A DNA stretch of 64,000 nt from Micromonospora rubida (GTDB lineage: Bacteria > Actinomycetota > Actinomycetes > Mycobacteriales > Micromonosporaceae), in contig NZ_JAAALO010000009.1 in NCBI RefSeq assembly GCF_009908295.1, positions 1 to 64,000 on the forward strand, read 5' to 3'. Below the pieces are notes generated by a model that saw only the letters and a program-made list of their open reading frames with translations, searched no databases and was not told the origin of the DNA. A program made the position numbers and the translations under genes. Each line of letters opens with the position of its first letter. Position 1 is the first letter of the stretch. Of this stretch, positions 45,801 through 54,800 are shown in pieces.

Positions 45801-48800
45801 GGCTGCCCGCCACGAGCCTCGCCTGGGGACTCTGGGACACCGCCAGCGCGATGACCGCCCACCTCGGCGGCAACGCCCACCGCCGGGCCATCCGGGCCAC
45901 CAGCGCCCCGCTGACCGAGGTCGAGGGCACCGCCCTGTTCGACCTGGCCCACCAGTACGGCGGCGTGCACCTCGTACTCATGAACCTGCCGCCGGCCACG
46001 GCGCGGCCGGCGGCCGGCGCGGTGCCCAGCATGCTGCGCGAACTGATCCGCCCCGCCGGACCCGTCCGGCGGACCGCCGGGCAGGGGCCCGCCGACACCG
46101 CCTCGGAACGCGGGCGGCTGGCCACGCTCAGCTCCGCGCAGCGACGCAACCACCTGCTCGACCTGGTCGCCGCGAGCGTGGCCGCCGTGCTGGGGCACCG
46201 CTCCGCCGACAGCGTCGACGCCCAACGCGGCTTCAAGGAGCTGGGCTTCGACTCGCTGACCTCGGTGGAACTGCGCAACCGGCTGGCCACCGCCACCGGG
46301 CTGCGACTGCCCGCCACCGTGGCCTTCGACTACCCCACCCCGGTCGTCCTCGCCGACTTCCTCGACCGGGAACTCGGCGGCGTCGAGGCGCCCGCCGCCA
46401 GCACGGCCGCCGGCGCGGCCACCGCCCCCGACGAGCCCATCGCGATCATCGGCATGGCCTGCCGGTTCCCCGGCGACGTGCAGACCCCCGAGCAGCTCTG
46501 GGACCTGGTCACTGCCGGGACCGACGTCATCGCGCCGTTCCCCACCGACCGTGGCTGGGACCCGGACGACCTGCGGATCGGCGACGACGGCAGCGGCCCC
46601 CGGCAGGGCGGCTTCCTGCACGACGCGGCCGAGTTCGACGCCGGCTTCTTCGGGATCTCCCCCCGGGAGGCGCTGGCCATGGACCCGCAGCAGCGGCTGC
46701 TGCTGGAGACCTCCTGGGAGGCGTTCGAGCGGGCGGGCATCGACCCCCACACGGCCCGGGGCAGCAGCACCGGCGTCTACGTCGGGCTCATCTACCACGA
46801 CTACGCGTCCCAGGCCGCCGACACCACCGACGAGCTGGACGGCTACGTCGGCAACGGCAGCGCCGGCAGCGTCGCGTCGGGCCGGATCTCGTACCTGTTC
46901 GGCCTGGAGGGACCCGCCGTCACCGTCGACACCGCCTGCTCCTCCTCGCTGGTCGCCCTGCACCTGGCCACCCAGGCGCTGCGCCAGGGAGAGTGCCGGC
47001 TCGCGCTCGCCGGCGGCGTCAGCGTGATGTCCACCCCCGGCATGCTCACCGAGTTCTCCCGGCAGCGCGGCCTCTCGCCCGACGGGCGGTGCAAGGCCTT
47101 CGGCGCGGGCGCCGACGGCACCGGCTTCGCCGAGGGCATCGGCATGCTGCTGCTGGAACGCCTCTCCGACGCGCAACGCAACGGGCACCGCGTCCTCGCC
47201 GTGGTGCGGGGCAGCGCGGTCAACCAGGACGGCGCGAGCAGCGGCCTGACCGCCCCCAACGGCCCCGCCCAGCAGCGGGTGATCCGGCAGGCCCTGGCCA
47301 ACGCCCGCCTCACGGCGGCGGACGTGGACGCCGTCGAGGCACACGGCACCGGAACCCCCCTCGGCGACCCGATCGAGGCGCAGGCGCTGCTGGCCACGTA
47401 CGGGCAGGACCGGCCCGCCGACCGGCCGCTGCTGCTCGGCTCGATCAAGTCCAACATCGGCCACACCCAGGCCGCAGCCGGTGTCGCCGGGGTGATCAAG
47501 ATGGTGCTGGCGATGCGGCACGGGCTGCTGCCGCCGACCCTGCACGCCGACGAGCCGTCCCCGCACATCGACTGGGACGCCGGGGCGGTGGAGCTGCTCA
47601 CCGAGCCCCGCCGCTGGCCGGCCCTGGACCGGCCCCGCCGCGCCGCCGTGTCCTCCTTCGGGATCAGCGGAACCAACGCGCACACCATCATCGAACAGGC
47701 TCCCGCGACCACCCCGGCGGTGGCCCGTGAGGTCACCGGTGGCCTCGTACCCTGCGTCCTGTCGGCGCGCGACGACGCCGCCCTGCGCGGGCAGGCCCGA
47801 CGGCTGCACGGCCTGGCGGCCGACCGGCCGGACCTGACCGTCGCCGGGATCGGGCGCGCGCTGGCCACCGGCCGGTCCGTCTTCGAACACCGGGCCGTCC
47901 TGCTGGCGCCCGACCGGGGCGGCCTGCTGTCCGCCCTGGACGCGCTCGCCGACGGGCAGCCCTCGCCCGCCGTCGTCCGGGGCACCGCCCGGGGCGGGCG
48001 CACCGCCGTCGTCTTCTCCGGCCAGGGCGCGCAGCGCGCCGGCATGGGCCGGGAGCTGTACGCCGCGTACCCCGTCTTCGCCGCCGCGCTGGACGAGGCG
48101 TGCGCGCACCTCGACCCGCACCTGCCCCGCCCACTGCGGGACGCGCTGAACGCCTCGGCGGGCTCGGCCGACGCCGAACTGCTGGACCAGACCGCCTTCA
48201 CCCAGGCCGGCCTGTTCGCCGTCGAGGTGGCCCTGTTCCGCCTCGCCGAGTCGTACGGGATCGTGCCGGACTTCGTCGCCGGCCACTCGATCGGCGAGGT
48301 GACCGCCGCGTACGTGGCCGGGGTGCTCTCCCTCGACGACGCGTGCGCCCTGGTGGGCGCGCGGGGCCGGCTGATGCAGGCCCTGCCGGCCGGCGGCGGG
48401 ATGCTCGCCGTCGCCGCCGACGAGGCGGCGGTCACCGAGGCGCTGGCCGGCCTGACCGACCGCGTCGGGATCGCGGCCGTCAACGGGCCGGCGGCGGTGG
48501 TGGTCTCCGGGGCGCTCGACGCGCTGGACGCCCTGGAACGGGCCTGGTCCGCCCGGGGGACGCGCACCCGCCGGCTGCGGGTCAGCCACGCCTTCCACAG
48601 CCCCCTGATGGAACCGATGCTGGCCGAGTTCCGGACGGTCCTCGACGGGCTCACCTTCCACCCGCCGCTGCTGCCGGTGGTCTCCAACCTCACCGGCGGG
48701 ATCGCCGACGCCGAGGAGATCGGCACCCCCGACTACTGGGTGCGGCACGTCCGGGACGCCGTCCGCTTCGCCGACGGCGTCGCCTGCCTGCGGCAACGCA

Positions 48801-51800
48801 ACGTCGGCACCTTCCTCGAACTCGGCCCGGACGCGGTCCTCGCCGGCATGGTCCGCACCTGCCTGCCGGACGACGACCCGGCCACGTCCCCGGTCGCGGT
48901 CGTCGCGGCGCTGCGCCCCGGCCGGCCGGAACCCGTCTCGCTGCTGCACGCGCTGGCGGAACTGCACGTCCACGGCGTGCCCGTGACCTGGTCCGCCCTG
49001 CTGCCGGACGCGGGCGCGAACCCCGTCGACCTGCCGACGTACGCGTTCCAGCGGCAGCGGTACTGGCCCAACGTCGGCCGGCTGCGCGCCGGTGACGTGG
49101 CCGGCGCCGGCCTCGGCGCGGCCGGGCACGGGCTGCTCGGCGCCGCCGTCGACCTGGCCGGCGACGGCGAGGTCGTGCTGACCGGCCGGCTGGCGCTCGC
49201 CACCCGGCCGTGGCTCGCCGACCACGCGGTGTCGGGCGCGGTGCTGCTGCCGGGCACCGCGCTGGTGGAACTCGCGGTGCGGGCCGGCGACGAGGTGGGC
49301 GCGTCCCGGGTGCGGGAGCTGACCATCGCCGCGCCGCTGGTGCTCCCGCCCTCCGGCGGCGTGCGCGTCCAGGTCCGGGTGTCGGCGCCGGGGTACGCGC
49401 CGCAGCGCACCGTCACCATCCACTCCCGACCCGACGACGCCCCCGACGGGGGCTGGACCCGGCACGCCGACGGGGTGCTCGAACCGGCGTCCGCCGACGA
49501 GCCGGGCGTCGGCCCGTGGCCGCCCGTGGCCGCCGACGAGGTCGACCTGACCGGCTGGTACGACGCGTTCGCCGAGCGTGGCCTGGCGTACGGGCCGGCG
49601 TTCCAGGGGCTGCGCCGGGTCTGGACGGGCGGCGGTGAGGTCTTCGCCGAGGTGGCCCTGCCCGACGACGCGGCCGGCGACGCCGCGCGGTTCGGCGTGC
49701 ACCCGGCGCTGCTGGACGCCGCCCTGCACCCCGTCGCCCTGCTGTTCGAGGAGTCCGCCGCGCCTCGGGTGCCGTTCGCGTTCTCCGGTGTGCAGGTGCA
49801 CGCCTCGGGCGCGCGGGTGCTGCGGGTGCGGCTGACCCGCGAGGGCACCGGCGTTCGGCTGGTCGCCGGCGGCGAGGCCGGCACGCCGGTGGTGTCCGTG
49901 GACTCGCTGACCCTGCGTGAGCTGACCGGCCGGGCCGCCCCGGACGCGGCGGCCCGGTCGCTGTTCGAGGTCGCCTGGCGGGCCGCCGAGGTCGTCCCGG
50001 CCGACGTGCCGGGGTGGGTGACCCTCGGCGGGCTGCGGGACCCCGGCCAGGTGGGCGGCACCGCAGGCGCGCCCGGTGACGTCGCCACCGGTCGCGCCCA
50101 CCGCACCGTCGCCGACCTGCTCGCCGCGCTCGACGGCGGCGCCGAGGCGCCGGCCCTGCTGCTGCTCCCGGCCACCGCCCCGCAGGACGGCGCGGTGCCC
50201 GACGCGGTCGGCGCCCTCGCCTCGGCGGTGCTGGCGGAGCTGCGGTCGTGGTTGGCAACCCCCGCCCTGGCGGACTCGAAGCTGGTGGTGGTGACCCGGG
50301 GCGCGGTGGCGGCCCGGGACGGCGACACGGTTACCGATCTGGCGGGTGCGGCGGTGTGGGGCCTGCTGCGGTCGGCGCAGGCGGAGCATCCCGGCCGGAT
50401 CGTGCTGGCCGACGTCGACGTCGACGTCGACCGGGGCCTGGTGGCCGTCCTGGCCCGGGTCGCCGAGGACGCCGTGGGTGCCCAGGTGGCCGTTCGGGCG
50501 GGTCGGGTGTTCGTGCCGCGGCTGGTGCGCGTGTCGGCTCCGTCGATGCACGCCCCGCTCGCGGCGGACGCCGGCACCGTCCTGGTGACCGGCGGCACCG
50601 GCGCGCTGGGCGCCCTCGTCGCGGAGCACCTCGTCCGGGCGCACGGGCTCCGGGCGCTGGTGCTGGCGTCCCGGCGGGGCCCGGCGGCCGCCGGCGCCGA
50701 CGAACTGGTCGAACGGCTGGCCGGGCTGGGCGCGTCCGCTCAGGTGGTGGCGTGCGACGTCACCGACCGGGAGCAGGTGGCCGGGCTGGTCGCGGGCGTC
50801 ACCTCGACGGGCCGGCTGGCGGGCGTCGTCCACCTGGCCGGTGTGCTCGACGACGGCCTCGTCGAGGGGCTGACGGCCGACCAGCTCGCGGGCGTGCTGG
50901 CGCCGAAGGTGTCGGCGGGTTGGTGGTTGCACGAGGCGACGGCCGACCTGGACCTGGACCTGTTCGTGCTGTTCTCCTCGATCGCGGGGGTGCTCGGCTC
51001 GCCGGGCCAGGCGGCGTACGCGGCGGGCAACGCGTTCCTGGACGCCCTGGCGGCGCACCGGCGGCAGGCCGGCCTGCCGGCGGTCAGCCTCGCGTGGGGG
51101 ATGTGGGACACGGCCGGGATGGCGGCGTCCCTCGGCGGCGTCGACCGGGCCCGGTCGGGGCGGGCCGGCCTGACCGCGATGGGCGCCGACACCGGCTTGG
51201 CGCTGTTCGACGCGGCGATGGCCGTGGACCGGCCGACCCTGGTGCCGGCGGCGATCGACGTGCCCGCGCTGCGGGCCGCCGCCGCCGGCGTGGTGCCGCC
51301 GATGCTGCGGGCGCTGGTCGGCACGACCACGACGCGCCGCCAGGCGGGACAGGGCGGCGACAGCCTGGCCGACCGGCTCGCCCGGCTCACCGAGGACGAG
51401 AGCCGCGCACAGGTCACCCTGCTCGTCCGGGACCTGGCCGCGCAGGTGCTGGGGCACGACGGCGTGGAGGCGGTGCCGGCGGACCGGGCGTTCCGGGACC
51501 TCGGCTTCGACTCGCTGAGCGCGGTCGAGCTGCGCAACCGGGTCAACACCGCGACGGGGCTGCGCCTCGGCTCGACCCTGGTCTTCGACTACCCCACTCC
51601 GCAGGCGCTGGCCGAGCACGTGCACGCCGACCTGCTGGGCACCCGCGTCGCCGAGGTCGAGCCGGAATCGCAGGCGCCGGTCGGCGGCGACGAGCCGATC
51701 GCGATCGTGGGCATGGCGTGCCGGTACCCGGGTGGGGTGGAGACGCCGGAGCAGTTGTGGGCGTTGCTGGCCGGAGGCGGGGAGGGGATCGGGGAGTTCC

Positions 51801-54800
51801 CGGCGGACCGGGGCTGGGACCTGGAGTCGTTGTTCGACGCGGACCAGGATCGGCCGGGCACCTCGTACACGCGGCACGGTGGTTTCCTGTACGGGGCGGC
51901 CGAGTTCGACCCGGCCTTCTTCGGCATCAGCCCCCGCGAGGCCCTGGCGATGGACCCGCAGCAGCGGCTGTTGCTGGAGGCGTCGTGGGAGACGTTCGAG
52001 TCCGCCGGAATGGATCCGCAGTGGTTGCGGGGCAGCCGGACCGGCGTGTTCGCGGGAGCGATCTACCACGACTACGCGACGCGTCTGATGGAGATGCCGG
52101 GCGAGACCGAGGGGTACATCGGCACCGGTAACTCCGGCAGCGTGTTGTCGGGTCGGGTGGCGTACACGTTCGGCCTGGAGGGGCCGGCGGTGACGGTGGA
52201 TACGGCGTGTTCGTCGTCGTTGGTGGCGTTGCATTTGGCGGTGCAGGCGTTGCGGTCGGGTGAGTGTGATCTGGCGCTTGCTGGTGGTGTGACGGTGATG
52301 GCGACGCCGGGGACGTTCATCGAGTTCTCGCGTCAGCGTGGTCTGTCGCAGGACGGGCGGTGCAAGTCGTTCGCCGGGTCGGCCGACGGTACGGGCTGGT
52401 CGGAGGGTGTGGGGGTGCTGCTGGTGCAGCGGCTCTCCGACGCGCAGCGGGAGGGTCGGCGGATTCTGGCGGTGGTGCGGGGCACGGCCGTGAACCAGGA
52501 CGGCGCGTCGAACGGTCTCACCGCGCCGAACGGCCCCGCCCAGCAGCGGGTGATCCGGCAGGCCCTGGCCAACGCCCGGCTCAGCTCGCAGCAGGTCGAC
52601 GTGGTGGAGGCGCACGGCACGGGCACCACGCTGGGTGACCCGATCGAGGCGCAGGCCGTGCTGGCCACCTACGGTCAGGACCGGCCGGCGGACCAGCCGC
52701 TGCTGCTCGGGTCGGTCAAGTCGAACATCGGGCACACGCAGGCCGCGGCCGGGGTAGCCGGCGTGATCAAGATGATCATGGCGATGCGGCACGGGGTGGT
52801 GCCGGCGACGTTGCACGTGGACGAGCCGTCCCCGCACATCGACTGGGCCTCCGGCGCGGTGGCGCTCGCCGCCGAGGCCACCCCGTGGCCCGCGGCCAAC
52901 CGGCCCCGCCGGGCCGCCGTCTCCTCGTTCGGGATCTCGGGCACCAACGCGCACGTCATCATCGAGCAGCCGCCCGCCGAGGTGGTCGAGGGCGGGACGG
53001 TCGGCGACGCCACGCCTCCGCTGGTGCCGGTGCTGCTGTCGGCGCGCACCGACGTGGCGCTGGCCGCGCAGGCGGACCGGTGGACCCGGTGGCTCTCCGC
53101 CGACCAGGGCCTCGGGGCCGTCGAGGTCGGCTGGTCCTCGGTCACCACCCGACCGGCCCTGGCCCGCCGGGCCGTCGTCGTCGCGGCGCACCGCGACGAC
53201 CTGCTGGCGGGGCTGGCCGCCCTCGCCGCCGGCGAACCGTCCGGCGCGGTGGTCACCGGCTCCGCCGTGGAACGCGGACCGCTGGCGGTGCTCTTCTCGG
53301 GTCAGGGGGCGCAGCGTGCCGGGATGGGCCGGGAGTTGTACGCCGGGTTCCCCGTCTTCGCGTCGGCTTTGGACGAGGTGTGCGCCGAGCTGGACGGGTT
53401 GCTGCCGGGTCCGTTGAGGCCGGTGCTGTTCGCCGGGCCGGGCACGTCGGACGCCGATCTCCTCGATCAGACCGTGTTCACGCAGGCGGGTCTGTTCGCG
53501 GTCGAGGTGGCGTTGTTCCGCCTCGTCGAGTCGTTCGGTGTGGTGCCGGACTTCGTGGCCGGTCACTCGGTCGGTGAGATCACGGCCGCGCACGTCGCCG
53601 GGGTGTTGTCGCTGGCGGACGCCTGCGCCCTGGTGGCGGCGCGTGGTCGGTTGATGCAGGCGTTGCCGGCCGGCGGCGGGATGCTGGCGGTGGGCGCGTC
53701 CGAGGCGGACGTGCTGACCAGCCTGGGCGGTCTTGTCGACCGGGTCGGGATCGCGGCGGTGAACGGGCCGGCGTCGGTGGTGGTCTCGGGCGAGGTCGCC
53801 GCCTTGGATGAGGTGGAGGAGTTCTGGCGGGGCCGGGGCATCCGAACCCGCCGGTTGACGGTGAGTCACGCGTTCCACAGCCCGTTGATGGAGCCGATGC
53901 TGGCGGAGTTCGGTGCTGTGTTGGCGGGGCTCAGGTTTGCCGCACCTCGGTTGCCGGTGGTGTCGAACGTGACCGGTGCGCTGGCCGGTGGCGACGAGTT
54001 GCGTACCCCGCAGTACTGGGTGCGGCATGTGCGGGAGGCGGTGCGGTTCGCCGACGGGGTCACCGCGTTGCGTGATGTCGGGGTGGACACGTTCCTGGAG
54101 GTCGGCCCGCAGAGTGTGTTGACGGCGTTGGCGGCGGAGGTGCTGCCTGCTGACGGGGACGTGGTGGCGGTGGCGGTGCAGCGTCGGGACCGGTCGGAGG
54201 GGCAGGCGCTGCTGGCGGCCCTGGGTGAGCTGCACGTCCACGGTGTGCCCGTTACGTGGCGGCCGTGGTTCGCCGACGCCGGTGCGACCCGGGTCGACCT
54301 GCCGACGTACGCGTTCCAGCGGGAGCGGTACTGGCCCGAGCCCGCCACCCCGGCCCGCCGGCCGGTCGGTGACGGCGGCGACGCCGACTTCTGGACGGCC
54401 GTGGAGAGCGGCGACCTCACCGCCCTCGCGACCCAGTTCGGCGACGGCGGCGACCTCGACGCCCTCGCCCCGGCCCTGCCGATGCTGTCGACGTGGCACC
54501 GGGCCCGCCGGCAACGCGTCCTCGTCGACGGCTGGTCGTACCGGGTCATGTGGAAGCGGACCGACCTCGCCGCCATCCCGGCGGGCACCTGGCTGCTGGT
54601 GTCGCCGCAGGACGACGACCCGGTCACCGGCGCGCGGACGGAGGAGGCCGCCAAGGCCCTGGCCTCGGCCGGCGCCGACGTGCTCCGGCTGACCGTCGAC
54701 CCCGTCCGCACCGACCGGGACGACCTCGCCCGGCGGCTCGCCGAGACGCTGGCCGACCGGCCGGTCACCGGCGTGCTCTCCCTGCTCGGCCTCCGCGACC